Assembly (NCBI RefSeq): GCF_900996245.1
Contig: NZ_CAAJGK010000118.1
Span: 62,001 to 126,000 of the forward strand
Reading direction: 5' to 3'
Source: Paraburkholderia sp. BCC1886
GTDB lineage: Bacteria; Pseudomonadota; Gammaproteobacteria; Burkholderiales; Burkholderiaceae
DNA: 64,000 nucleotides
Shown here: positions 8,490-17,429 of the stretch, piece after piece
Numbering within the stretch: position 1 is the stretch's first letter
Layout of the letters: the number at the start of each line of letters is the position of its first letter
The notes under the pieces: model-generated
What the model saw: the letters and a program-made list of their open reading frames with translations, nothing else
Databases searched by the model: none
What the model was told of the DNA's origin: nothing
Translations under genes and position numbers: made by a program

Positions 8490-8951
8490 CTAGATTTTCT
8501 TCGAGAGCCGCTGACCATCACGCATGAAACCTTCTCTCTCATAGAATCGATGCGCCTCGATTCGAACATCGCCGCTGGTCACCTCGGCCTTGACGCAGCC
8601 GACACTAACAAACCAGCGATCAGCAGCTTGAATCAACATCTGGCCTATACCGCGGCCGCGATGTTTTTCGTCAACGACGAAACTAGTGATGCGTCCAAGC
8701 GACCCAAGCATATGAAACAGCGGAAGCGCGTGTAGGCTCACGCAGCCAACTGCAATATCGTCTTCGCAAGCTACAAGCACGGCATCTGAAGCGCTTTCGA
8801 CAGAGCTGGATAGATTTTCACGAATTCTTTCGAGTGATATGTCATACCCTAGCTGATGCATTAGCACAGCAATCGCGACACTGTCATTCGGCCCCGCCGC
8901 TCGAATTATCACCGTCACATTGCCCTTGCGCTGGTTGGATTGAAGACGCAT
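8490..8951 (-). CDS. GNAT-family N-acetyltransferase
   Basis: A 153-residue GNAT enzyme. Near the start it reads VIIRAAGPNDSVAIAVLMHQLGY. The acetyl-CoA loop is seen in TSFVVDEKHRGRGIGQMLIQ (R/Q-x-x-G-x-G/A). The usual C-terminal EAHRFYEREGFMRDGQRLSK strand-helix-strand end is intact. Acetyl-CoA-dependent transfer to an amine is the expected reaction; the acceptor is unknown. It stands alone on the minus strand, 70 bp from the GST gene. Unlike the GNAT at 3046-3541 this copy has no frame lesion. Confidence 0.9.
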   Translation of the reverse strand: MRLQSNQRKGNVTVIIRAAGPNDSVAIAVLMHQLGYDISLERIRENLSSSVESASDAVLVACEDDIAVGCVSLHALPLFHMLGSLGRITSFVVDEKHRGRGIGQMLIQAADRWFVSVGCVKAEVTSGDVRIEAHRFYEREGFMRDGQRLSKKI

Positions 8952-9020
8952 ATTGTCGTCGATTTGGTCTGTTGGGTTGAATGTCTCCTGATGGGCTGGT
9001 TGCGGGCAGCAGGCAATTAC

Positions 9021-9662
9021 TCATGGCGTTGTTCGGGACATGCTGGGGCGAGCGGAGAATCCCTGCCACCAGCGGGTCAATTTTTCATACCCTTCCATTA
9101 ACGAAACGGCTTCAGGTGCCTGCATGAAGCAGGCGAACATTGGCGCGGCGTACAGATCAGCAAGTGTCACATCACCGCCGCTCAGAAACTCACGGTCGCC
9201 GGACAGCGCGGTCAGTTCAGATAAACATACAGCGGCACGTGGTAGCGCGACGGCGATCTTATGTTCATCGGCTATCCGGCCTTCGCGAGCTGAAACCACG
9301 CGTTCCACGTATATGTCCCAAACGAGTGTTTGGTATGCATAGGCGTCCAGTATCCCAACGATCTGGCTTACCTTCGCGCGGGCCCTCGGATCTGCGGGTC
9401 GCAGCTTGCATCCGGGAAATGCATCATCGATGTAGCCGACGATCGCGCCTGTCTCGTAAAGATGGAAATCGCCATGTTCGAAGGCCGGAATGCGGCCGAA
9501 CGGGTGACGCTTCAGATGCTCCTGCGGAACACCCGTCTCTGCGAAGACATCGACTTCGACCAAGTCATATTTGACCTGTTTCTCTTCCAGCGCAAGCCGG
9601 ACGATCCGCACATAGACACTCCATGCGGCTCCGTATAGTTTCACCACTTCGGTTGTCGGCAT
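9021..9662 (-). CDS. glutathione S-transferase family protein
   Basis: A 213-residue GST. The thioredoxin-like N-terminal half has KLYGAAWSVYVRIVRLALEE with the catalytic Ser/Tyr region, then HPFGRIPAFEHGDFHLYETGAI, which contains the cis-Pro and the glutathione-binding E-T/S pair. The all-helical C-terminal half contains LSGGDVTLADLYAAPMF, the conserved N-capping box. Start chosen at ATG 9662 because GGAG lies ~8 nt upstream; a start at 9683 is possible. A cytosolic conjugating or reducing enzyme for electrophiles; the substrate class cannot be told. Confidence 0.92.
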   Translation of the reverse strand: MPTTEVVKLYGAAWSVYVRIVRLALEEKQVKYDLVEVDVFAETGVPQEHLKRHPFGRIPAFEHGDFHLYETGAIVGYIDDAFPGCKLRPADPRARAKVSQIVGILDAYAYQTLVWDIYVERVVSAREGRIADEHKIAVALPRAAVCLSELTALSGDREFLSGGDVTLADLYAAPMFACFMQAPEAVSLMEGYEKLTRWWQGFSARPSMSRTTP

Positions 9663-9683
9663 AGCTTCGCTCCAGTTGCGCAC

Positions 9684-10119
9684 GAGGCGCGGATACGACA
9701 GTTTTTTTAATGAAGCCTGCGATCTTCAGTTCGGACCTGCCAATCGGTGTTCGCACGCAGCAGGTTTGTCGACGATCTTTGTGCAGAGGGCGAGTGTCTC
9801 TTCTGGCCGATCAGTGCCGAACGCGGACGTCGCCCAGTCGACGGCGGATGAACGCGAGCGAGTGGAACTGTGCTGGTGGACTGCTGTGCAACAACGGGGA
9901 GTTCCGTCTGCTACTGATCGCCGACAGCAGGGTAGAAATCCATATCTGACAGGCCTTGCGCCTTCATTACCCCCTTGAACTATCGCAGCCCGAAGCGGCC
10001 CGGCAAAACGTACTTTGTGCGGCCGGTTCGATTTAACTCCATCATTAGCGTTCACACGTGGCTGCCCGTAAGTTTTCTGAAAACGGCCGAGCGTTGCCGG
10101 GACACCTTTTGGAATGACT
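9684..10119. other. gap without recognisable gene
   Basis: Only overlapping low-quality frames on both strands; no recognisable motifs. It probably includes debris from the truncated IS1182 element that borders it on the right. Confidence 0.5.
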
Positions 10120-10438
10120 CGTGAGCTGGTTGCGCATCGATCGCTATGTTACTGGACAGCAGATTCAGTCCGCGACACAGCTCGATGAAACGACGGCACA
10201 CGTTACGAAAGGCTGGCCAGTTGCCGCGACGAAAGTCGGCGATCGTCCTGAAGTCGAAAGCTAGACGCCCGGTCACCCACATCATCTCGACGTTGCGCTG
10301 GCACTCGCGCTCAAGACGCCGTCTGAAGGGTATCCGGTTCACATATCCGTAGATAAAGATCTTGAGCATCGCTCCCGAAGCGCCTTTGATCCGCACCGTC
10401 GACAGACGTTCTAATGTCAATTGATTGACGCACCACAT
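10120..10438 (-). pseudogene. IS1182-family transposase, N-terminal fragment
   Basis: The minus strand encodes LKIFIYGYVNRIPFRRRLER, ECQRNVEMMWVTGRLAFDF and TIADFRRGNWPAFRNVCRRF, ending with LCRGLNLLSSNIAID. This is the N-terminal third of an IS1182-type transposase up to the first catalytic Asp region. After NIAID the homology ends and the frame closes at 10052. At least two thirds of the gene, including the remaining catalytic residues, are absent, so the fragment is inactive. Confidence 0.8.
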
Positions 10439-10562
10439 CGCGGCAAACGCCCCTCACATTCGTGGCTGTTGGTAGGGAAGCGACTGGGTTGGTCCTACGC
10501 CTGACAGCGCCACTGCATCCCATACCGGACGGATCTGGGCAGCAAAGAAAAGTTCGACTGGC

Positions 10563-11275
10563 TTGCCCTGGACGGTGCCGCCCGATAGCGATAAGCCGGC
10601 AGACGAAGCAGCCGCACTCGTCGATCTGCCCACCACCGCTACGCGCGGCGCGTGGCAGATCCAATACCGCTGGCTCGAAACCGGCGCAGACCGACACACC
10701 GGCGACGCCCCGCTTGTTGTATTCCTGCGCGAAGGACTCGGCTCGATTGCAATGCGGCGCGATAGGCCGCAGACCTTATCGAAAGGCTCCGCATGCGCGG
10801 TCTGGTCTATTCACGCCTCGGCTAGGGATGCTCGACCCCGTGCCGACCCGGCGAGCACTCGCCAGCGGACTATCTGAACACACACGCGACGTTCTACCGG
10901 CGCTGCTTGACGCGCTCTGCGTTGACACGAGCTAACGCCGGAGCATGTGGGTGATCGGCCATAGCGACGGCGGCTCGATCTCGTTGCTATATGCCGCCGT
11001 ATCCGGATGCATTGGCGGGCCCCGTGGCGATGGCGCCGCATGTGTTCGTCGAGCACATGGCGCTCGATGGCTTGCACAAACGCCAATTGCGAAGCCGCTG
11101 CTCGCGGGGCAAGGCCACGACGATCGCGACGGCACGATGGCGCGGAGCGATACGATTGCGCAGCAGGTGCCGCAAGCGCAGATGGCAAACCGGGATGCGT
11201 GCGGTCACTCGCCGCACTTCGATGCGCCGCATGCGTTGAACGACACAAGCACAGCATTCGTCGCGAGTCGCGTTG
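10563..11275 (+). pseudogene. alpha/beta hydrolase, decayed
   Basis: Pieces of one alpha/beta hydrolase appear in order but in different frames: IQYRWLETGADRH and APLVVFLREGLGSIAMRRD (the HEG oxyanion motif, with His changed to Arg), then VIGHSDGGSISLLYAA (the GHSDGGS nucleophile elbow), then PDALAGPVAMAPHVFVEHMA, then PLLAGQGHDDRDGTM and ACGHSPHFDAPHALND (the acid and His regions). A segment between the fourth and fifth pieces is missing. At least three frame changes and a deletion make it a pseudogene. It was probably a serine hydrolase of the haloalkane-dehalogenase or esterase type. Confidence 0.78.
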
Positions 11276-11326
11276 GTACGTGTCGGCGTGAGGCCGAGTT
11301 TCCAAGCCGCGCGCGAGACCCCCCGC

Positions 11327-13450
11327 CTAGAATCCCGCCTCGCGCTGCACGACCGCCACCAGCGCGCGAACCCAGCGCCCCGCGTAGCTCTCGCGCCCCG
11401 CCCCGAGCGTCGCCGTCCCGGTCAGCTCACGGCTCAGGGTCCGCTCGCCGTCGCATGCGCCGATCCGCACGCGCCAGATCGCCTGCAACGGCACCACCTG
11501 ATGGGTCTTCGCGTCCTGTTCGGCCGGAATCGGCCCGCCGTACACACTTGCCACCGACGGCGCGTCGAGCGTACTGACGTTGACCTTGTCGATCGCCAGC
11601 ACCTTGCATTGAACCGGCCGCATTTCCGCCAGCGACGCGACGAAAGTCGCGCGCTCGCCGGCCGCGACGCGCGACACGTCGTTCTCGTCCACGAAGACGT
11701 CGCCCTTGATGCCGGCCGGCCCGATCACGTCGAACAGATGCTCGCCGCGCGGCACCCACGTCCCGGCTGCGAGCGCGTCGCCGGGCACGTCGAGCGTACC
11801 GGCGAACGGCGCGCGAATCGTCAGCTGACCGATTTCCGCCTGCAGACCAGCCACCGTCTGCCGCGCTGCGTCCCAGCGCTTCCTCAGCGCGACGCCCTGC
11901 TCGCGCAGACGGTCGTCGAAGGCCTGCTGTTCGACCTGCCAGCGCAAAAGCGCCTCGTCGGCCTGCGCCGCCTTCAGCCGGTATCCGAGATCGGGTGACA
12001 CCACCACGCCGAGCACTTCGCCGGCCTGCACCGGCTGACCGGCGTGGGCCGGCGGCGGCGCATCCGCCAGATAACCGGCTTCGACCGCATACAGGCCTTG
12101 CGCCTGCTGAGGCCCGAACACTGCGGGCGCGCTCACGCCCGCATGCCACGGCAGCACGATCAGCCCGAACAGCAACGCGCCGAGCAATGCGGTGCGCTTC
12201 GTCTCCTTGCGCCAGTGCAACTCGACGCGTCGCCGCCAGCTGACCGACGCCTCGCGCACCACCGGCCGCACGATGAACCAGCCGAATTCAACGCAGAACA
12301 GCGCGATCCCCAGCACCTTGAAAAACGCGTGATAGACGACCAGCGCGATTGAGAAAAACACCCCCAACCGGTACAGCCACGTCGCGAACGAAAAGCCGAT
12401 CAGGAAGCGCCGCCGTTGCGGCGCGTACGGTTCGGGCTGTGGATCGCCGAAACCGATCAGCCATTCGCGCAGCCACCAGCGGCCGAGCGCGAAGGCGCGG
12501 TCGTGCAGGTTCGGCATGTCGAGCCAGTCGGACAGCAGGAAATAGCCATCGAAACGCATGAACGGGCTCGCGTTGATCGCAAGCGTGCCGATCCACGTGG
12601 TGGTTGCGAGCAGGAACGCGCCGGCTTTCAGCGGCCCGTCGGGCAGCAGGCTCCACGCGAGCGTCGCGAATGCGGCGAGCGCAATTTCGCTCAGCATGCC
12701 GGCCGCGCCGATCCGCAGACGGCGCGCGCGGCCCGGCACTTTCCACGCTTCGGTGGTGTCGGTGTACAGCACCGGCAGCATCACGAGAAACGCGACGCCC
12801 ATGGTCGGCACGCGGCACCCGTAGCGCTGGGCGGTAAACGCATGCGCGAATTCGTGCAGCACCTTCGCGCAGCCGAGCGCGATCCCGACCGCGACGATCC
12901 CTTCCAGATCCGCGTAACCATGGAACGTATGCACGAATTCGTCCCAGTGACGCGACACGAGAAACAGCCCGGTCACCGCGCAACTCGCGACCACCGTCCA
13001 GAATGCCGGCAGATACGCGAACGACGCAAACCTCGCAGCGCGCCGCAGAAACGGCATCGGATGCCACAGCGGAATCCGGATCATCAGGTAATGCTTGAGC
13101 AGCCACATCGCATGACCGAGCCGCCCGGCGTCGGCATGCGCCTGCAGCCGCGCGGTGTCGGCGGCGCTGCGCGCGACCAGCAGGTTCTGCTGGCTCAGCA
13201 TCCGGAGCAGCGCTTCCATATCGGCCAGCGTGACGTTCAGCGTGGTGTCGCGATTCACGCTTGCGACGATCGCTTCAGGGTCGTCGAGCGACCAGCGCGA
13301 CAGCAGTTCGAACGCGGGCCAGCCGAGCTGGAAGAAGCGGTTTGAGGCCGGGTCGTGCAGCATCCACGTCGGCGCGCCTTCGGCCGACGCCGTGCCGGCC
13401 GTCAGCGTCAATTCCTGGCGAAGTTGCGGGAGTCGCGGCAGTCGGGACAT
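11327..13450 (-). CDS. PqqD-like / M50 protease / HlyD fusion protein
   Basis: A 707-residue polytopic protein. Residues ~28-92 (WMLHDPASNRFFQLGW ... MLSQQNLL) look like a PqqD-type winged-helix domain, the fold used to bind leader peptides. Then come membrane segments with the site-2 protease motif HEFAH (H199-H203) and NASPFMRFDGYFLL (N293, D301), the second metal-site motif. After more membrane segments, residues ~440-640 form an HlyD/biotinyl-lipoyl hairpin (VEAGYLADAPPPAHAGQPVQ, IRAPFAGTLDVPGDALAAG). It is the last gene of a five-gene operon, 6 bp after the GAF-HlyD gene. Likely an inner-membrane protease/adaptor handling the 2,582-residue product; that partnership is inferred. Confidence 0.85.
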   Translation of the reverse strand: MSRLPRLPQLRQELTLTAGTASAEGAPTWMLHDPASNRFFQLGWPAFELLSRWSLDDPEAIVASVNRDTTLNVTLADMEALLRMLSQQNLLVARSAADTARLQAHADAGRLGHAMWLLKHYLMIRIPLWHPMPFLRRAARFASFAYLPAFWTVVASCAVTGLFLVSRHWDEFVHTFHGYADLEGIVAVGIALGCAKVLHEFAHAFTAQRYGCRVPTMGVAFLVMLPVLYTDTTEAWKVPGRARRLRIGAAGMLSEIALAAFATLAWSLLPDGPLKAGAFLLATTTWIGTLAINASPFMRFDGYFLLSDWLDMPNLHDRAFALGRWWLREWLIGFGDPQPEPYAPQRRRFLIGFSFATWLYRLGVFFSIALVVYHAFFKVLGIALFCVEFGWFIVRPVVREASVSWRRRVELHWRKETKRTALLGALLFGLIVLPWHAGVSAPAVFGPQQAQGLYAVEAGYLADAPPPAHAGQPVQAGEVLGVVVSPDLGYRLKAAQADEALLRWQVEQQAFDDRLREQGVALRKRWDAARQTVAGLQAEIGQLTIRAPFAGTLDVPGDALAAGTWVPRGEHLFDVIGPAGIKGDVFVDENDVSRVAAGERATFVASLAEMRPVQCKVLAIDKVNVSTLDAPSVASVYGGPIPAEQDAKTHQVVPLQAIWRVRIGACDGERTLSRELTGTATLGAGRESYAGRWVRALVAVVQREAGF

Positions 13451-13456
13451 TGTGCG

Positions 13457-14908
13457 TTACCAGCCGAGCCATTGACGCGCGAGCGTCAGCGGGCGGCGCA
13501 GCACGTAATACGCGAGCGGCACCCAGTTGCCGTGAATCCGGGCGCTGCCCATCGCACCGAGCTGGGGTTGCGCGTTCGCGGCGGCGTCGTTGAAGGTCGC
13601 TTTGACGCGATACGCGAGCACGCCGTCGGGCGTCGGCTCGGCGCGATAGGCGACGGTGTCGATGCGCGCTTCGTAGGTGGCAAGCGGCGAACTCTTCGGA
13701 TACAGCGTGATGGTCTGGCCCGGCCGCACGTCGACATTGTCGGCCACCGGCACATACGCGGTCAGTTCCACATGCGCGGGATCGGCGAGCAGCAGGATCC
13801 GTTCGCCGACCGCGACCGCCTTGCCGGTCCATTCGTTCGGATCGGCGAACACGGCGACGCCGGGGCGCGCCGCGCTGACGCGCACGCGCGCCAGTTGCGC
13901 GGCGGTGTAGTCGAGTTGCACTTCGCTCTGGTCGAGCTTGCCTTTGCGCTCGGCCATGTCGAGCCGGTTGCGGTCGTCGGTAACGGCGAGTTGCGCGGTC
14001 TGCCGGTACTCTTCCTGCGCGGTGTCGAAATCTTTACGGGCGAGCGCATAGCGCGACTGCAACGTGGTCGGGTCGAGTCCGAGCAGCGGCGTGCCGCGCT
14101 GCACCGGCTGGTTCGGCTGCACGTACAGACGGTCGATCACACCGTCCAGCGGCGCGCGCACCACGAATGGATCTTTCGGTGTGACTTCGGCGGGCGCGAG
14201 CACGGTCAGGCGCATCGGAATCACGCACAGAATCGCGAGGCCGATCAGCACGCGGCGTTGTTGACGGCCCGGCCGCAGCACCGCGCGCGCGCGTTCGAGC
14301 CACGACGGCCGTGGCCCGAAGGCTTCGAATGCATGGGCCCAGACCTGGCCGAGTTCGGCGAGCAGCGCGAAGTCGGTCTGCGTCCACGCAATGTCGCGCG
14401 CGAACACGAGACCGCCGAGCGAGCCGCCCTGACGATCGAGCAACGGCAACCATAGCCCGTGCTCGGGCCACCACGCATCCCATTCATCGGCGATGGCCGG
14501 CGCGTCGGTTTTCAGGTCGGCGGCGGTGAACGCCTGCGGCTGGGTCACTGGCGGCACCTCGGCGCCGGCGGCGGTGCCGCGCGCCAGCGCACGGCACAGG
14601 CCGCCGAGCCATTGCACGTAAGGCGCGTTCGGGTCGCTCTGCGGCAGCCCCGACACGGCGGCGACGCTGCCGGGCGCGGTGCCGCGCCACCACGCGGACT
14701 GGCGGTACGGAATCAGCGACAGCGTTTCATTGACGATGGTGAAGCCGAGCGTCGCCTCGCTGGTGGCGCTGCGCGCGCGCGACGCGAGTTGCCACAGCAG
14801 CGCTAGCTGCTGCGCGTCGATACGCACGTTGGGCGACGCAGCGGATTCCTCCGGTGTAGGCGCGCCGGGCGCGGATTGCATACCACTCGTGCCGCTCATT
14901 GCTCTCAC
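13457..14908 (-). CDS. GAF-HlyD membrane-fusion adaptor
   Basis: A 483-residue protein with a cytoplasmic N-terminal ~200 residues resembling a GAF domain (LWLPLLDRQGGSLGGLVFAR, TQTDFALLAELGQVWAHAFE). One membrane segment follows at ~228-245 (VLIGLAILCVIPMRLTVLA). The periplasmic part is HlyD-like (VVRAPLDGVIDRLYVQPNQP, helical hairpin ~290-340, beta-barrel VELTAYVPVADNVDVRPGQT). The GTG start at 14908 overlaps the upstream stop (GTGA); ATG 14899 is the alternative. The layout suggests an adaptor whose periplasmic arm connects to TolC while the cytoplasmic domain senses a ligand or partner. Small-molecule sensing is inferred from the family only. Confidence 0.85.
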   Translation of the reverse strand: MRAMSGTSGMQSAPGAPTPEESAASPNVRIDAQQLALLWQLASRARSATSEATLGFTIVNETLSLIPYRQSAWWRGTAPGSVAAVSGLPQSDPNAPYVQWLGGLCRALARGTAAGAEVPPVTQPQAFTAADLKTDAPAIADEWDAWWPEHGLWLPLLDRQGGSLGGLVFARDIAWTQTDFALLAELGQVWAHAFEAFGPRPSWLERARAVLRPGRQQRRVLIGLAILCVIPMRLTVLAPAEVTPKDPFVVRAPLDGVIDRLYVQPNQPVQRGTPLLGLDPTTLQSRYALARKDFDTAQEEYRQTAQLAVTDDRNRLDMAERKGKLDQSEVQLDYTAAQLARVRVSAARPGVAVFADPNEWTGKAVAVGERILLLADPAHVELTAYVPVADNVDVRPGQTITLYPKSSPLATYEARIDTVAYRAEPTPDGVLAYRVKATFNDAAANAQPQLGAMGSARIHGNWVPLAYYVLRRPLTLARQWLGW

Positions 14909-15795
14909 CGCGTCGCGAAGGTGGCCCAGCCGCTCATGCCGGGCAGCAGTTCGGGCACGCTGCCGGTGAGCGCGGCCGTCACGTCGACGGTCTGCGTGAC
15001 CGGATCGACGCGCGCGCCGATTCGCGCGACTTTGGCCGGATAGGTCTTGCCGAGTTCATCCACCTGCACGCTCAGCGCGTGACCCGGCTTCAGCCAGACC
15101 AGCCACTTCGACGGCACGATCATTTTCAGTTCGAGATGGCTGGTGTCGACGATCGTGAGCAGCGGCTTGCCGGCTTCGGCAAACTGCTGCGGCGCGGCCG
15201 ATCGTTTCGACACGCGGCCATCGAACGGCGCAGTGATCACGCATTTGCGCACCGTGGCCTGCATGTACGCGACTTCGGCGTTGCTGGCTTTCAGCTTCGC
15301 CGCGGCCTGCTGCACTTCGAGGTCGCCGACCGAATGCAGTTGGGCGAGGCGCTGGTCGACCTGCAGCAGATCGCTCGCGGCGCCCGCCTCGGCCTGCGCC
15401 TTGTGCAATTGCGCGGCGTACAGCGAGCAATCGAGCGACACGAGCGTCTGGCCGGCGCGGAACGAGTCGCCGTCGCGCAACGGCAGCGTGGCGATTTTCG
15501 CGGCGACTTCGCTCGACAGATCGACCTGATCGCGCGCCACCAGTTGAATACGGATCCGGCTGGCGTCGCCGGACAGATCGGTTTGCGACGCCTGCGCGCT
15601 CTGAGCTGCCGGCGCCTGAACGGGCGCCGGGCTCGCGGCCGGAGCCGGCGTCGCACTCCATGCCGGTTGCGCGCCGAATCCCGCCCACGCCAACGCGACC
15701 ACCATCGTCAGCGCGGATGCGAGACCGCGCGCCGGCGTGACGGTTGCTACCGGTCCTGCACTACCACTGCACCCTGCCGACTGCGACAACGTCAT
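14905..15795 (-). CDS. periplasmic adaptor subunit (HlyD/RND-type membrane fusion protein)
   Basis: A 296-residue adaptor. A hydrophobic N-terminal segment (LASALTMVVALAWAGFGAQ, ~residues 25-43) serves as signal or anchor. An Ala/Pro-rich linker follows, then the lipoyl half-motifs (VAAKIATLPLRDGDSFRAGQ and ITAPFDGRVSKRSAAPQQFA) flanking an alpha-helical hairpin. It ends with the beta-barrel LELKMIVPSKWLVWLKPGHA. It is shorter than RND adaptors (~370-400) and lacks most of the membrane-proximal domain. The ATG overlaps the stop of the TolC gene (ATGA), so expression is coupled. Probably bridges inner-membrane components and the TolC channel. Confidence 0.88.
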   Translation of the reverse strand: MTLSQSAGCSGSAGPVATVTPARGLASALTMVVALAWAGFGAQPAWSATPAPAASPAPVQAPAAQSAQASQTDLSGDASRIRIQLVARDQVDLSSEVAAKIATLPLRDGDSFRAGQTLVSLDCSLYAAQLHKAQAEAGAASDLLQVDQRLAQLHSVGDLEVQQAAAKLKASNAEVAYMQATVRKCVITAPFDGRVSKRSAAPQQFAEAGKPLLTIVDTSHLELKMIVPSKWLVWLKPGHALSVQVDELGKTYPAKVARIGARVDPVTQTVDVTAALTGSVPELLPGMSGWATFATR

Positions 15796-17429
15796 TGCGT
15801 CTTGACTCCGTTGACTGCGTTCGAGCCGGCGCCGGCCGTATTGCCCGCACCGTCGCCGTTCGCGTGACCCAACGCGGCCCAGCGCTGCTGCTCGCCGTCG
15901 ATCGACTGCTGCAGCGACGCCAGATCGTGACCGTTCACGCTGTCCGGCACCGGATCGAGACCCAGCGTCGCCAGCATCTGGCCGTACGCATTTTCGAGTT
16001 CGCCGTAGCTCTGATACAGCCGCAGCTCCGACATCATCGCACCGGTCGCGGCGCGGATTTCTTCGAGCTTACCCGAGGCATTTGCCTGCGTCGCGTTGTG
16101 CGTGTGTTCGAGAATCTGCTGGTCGACGTCGTTCATCTGTTTAAGCAGATCGAACTGGCGCTGCTTCGCGCTCAGATCGGTGCGCGCGACGTGCACCTGC
16201 GTGAGCACCGCCATGCTCAGCGCGAGACGCTGCGTCTTCGCAACTTCGAGTTGTGCGTTCGCCATGCCGCGAATGTTCTTCACGTTCAGCAGGTTCAGCA
16301 GGTTCCAGCTCACGCTGATCCCCGCCGCGCGCCAGGCGTTGTACACGAGGAAACTGTTGCTGTCGTAATGGGTGCCGAGGCTGAACTCGATCCCCGGCAG
16401 CATCTTCGCCATCGCCTTGTGGGTTTCGTTGACGCTGATCCGCTCGTTGTAACTTGCTTCGACCAGTTCCGGACGACGTTCGAGCGCGGTCTCTTCCATC
16501 TGCTCCATCGGCATATCGAAACTCGGCGCCGCGAAGTCTTTCGGCGGTGCCAGCGTGTAGTCCTTGCCCGGCTCCAGATTCATCAGCGACGCGAGACGCG
16601 GCTTGGCTTCTTCCAGCTGATCGCGAATCTCTTCGAGCTGGCGCATCAGATCGAGCAGCGCGTGCTGGTAGTTCAGCGTATCGAGCGGCGAGCGCAGGTT
16701 TTCGTGCTGCGCCTGACGGGAATCGTTCAGCGCGGTGCGCGCCTGATCCAGCAACGGCCCGATCCGGTCACGCAAACGCTGCGCGCCGGTGGCTTGCCAG
16801 TACGCTTCGCGCACCTGCTGCATCATCAGCTGCACGACCTTGCGGCGGCGCTGCTCGAGCACCAGCACATGATCGGCCTGCTCTTTCGCTTCGTAGTAGC
16901 TGACGCCGAAATCGAGCAGGTTCCACGAGAACGACAGATCCGCGGTGCGGTCGTTCTTGTCGGTCGAATACGACGGCGCCAACGACTGCTCGTTGGTGAA
17001 CACGTTGGTCGACGACGACGCCAGTTCGTGATTGCGCGTCGTGTAGCCGGCCTGCGCGGTCAGTTTCGGCAGCAGGTCGAAGTTCGACAGGTCGAGCTGC
17101 TTCTGCGCGAGCGCTTCTTCCATCATCTTCAGCCGATGATCGAGGTTGTAGCGGATCGCGCGCGCCATCGCTTCGTCGAGCGTGATCGGACCGGTCACCG
17201 GCTGCTGCTGCGCGAACATCGAAGTACGGTCGGTCTGCGCCGTCTGGGTGCGTTCGGCGTCTGTAAACGGCGTGGGTTTGATCGCGCAACCCGACAGCCA
17301 GATCACGGCAAGCGACAGCGCCAGCAGCGCGGGACGCGGTGTACGTACCGCTACGGTGGAGGAGTTCACTTCGGCGTCTCTCTTTCGCAAAATTATCGAA
17401 GGTAAAGGGGTGAATCGGCGTGAGGTCAT
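15792..17429 (-). CDS. TolC-family outer-membrane lipoprotein
   Basis: Up to 545 residues. A GTG start at 17369 fits better, giving a signal peptide ending in the lipobox LSGC. ATG 17429 overlaps the stop of the giant gene (ATGA) and would add 20 residues before the signal. The mature part has the two-fold repeat of TolC proteins: long coiled helices (LDHRLKMMEEALAQKQLDL; ARTALNDSRQAQHENLRSPL) separated by strand regions (FSWNLLDFGVSYYEAKEQAD; VSWNLLNLLNVKNIRGMANA). It should form a trimeric channel-tunnel in the outer membrane. Its place between the giant protein and two adaptors makes it the likely exit duct for that protein. Confidence 0.92.
   Translation of the reverse strand: MTSRRFTPLPSIILRKRDAEVNSSTVAVRTPRPALLALSLAVIWLSGCAIKPTPFTDAERTQTAQTDRTSMFAQQQPVTGPITLDEAMARAIRYNLDHRLKMMEEALAQKQLDLSNFDLLPKLTAQAGYTTRNHELASSSTNVFTNEQSLAPSYSTDKNDRTADLSFSWNLLDFGVSYYEAKEQADHVLVLEQRRRKVVQLMMQQVREAYWQATGAQRLRDRIGPLLDQARTALNDSRQAQHENLRSPLDTLNYQHALLDLMRQLEEIRDQLEEAKPRLASLMNLEPGKDYTLAPPKDFAAPSFDMPMEQMEETALERRPELVEASYNERISVNETHKAMAKMLPGIEFSLGTHYDSNSFLVYNAWRAAGISVSWNLLNLLNVKNIRGMANAQLEVAKTQRLALSMAVLTQVHVARTDLSAKQRQFDLLKQMNDVDQQILEHTHNATQANASGKLEEIRAATGAMMSELRLYQSYGELENAYGQMLATLGLDPVPDSVNGHDLASLQQSIDGEQQRWAALGHANGDGAGNTAGAGSNAVNGVKTQ

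Noticed and set aside
15744..17405. 553-codon plus-strand frame opposite the TolC gene
   Set aside because: Antisense shadow; His/Arg-rich, no motifs, while the minus frame is a clear TolC protein.
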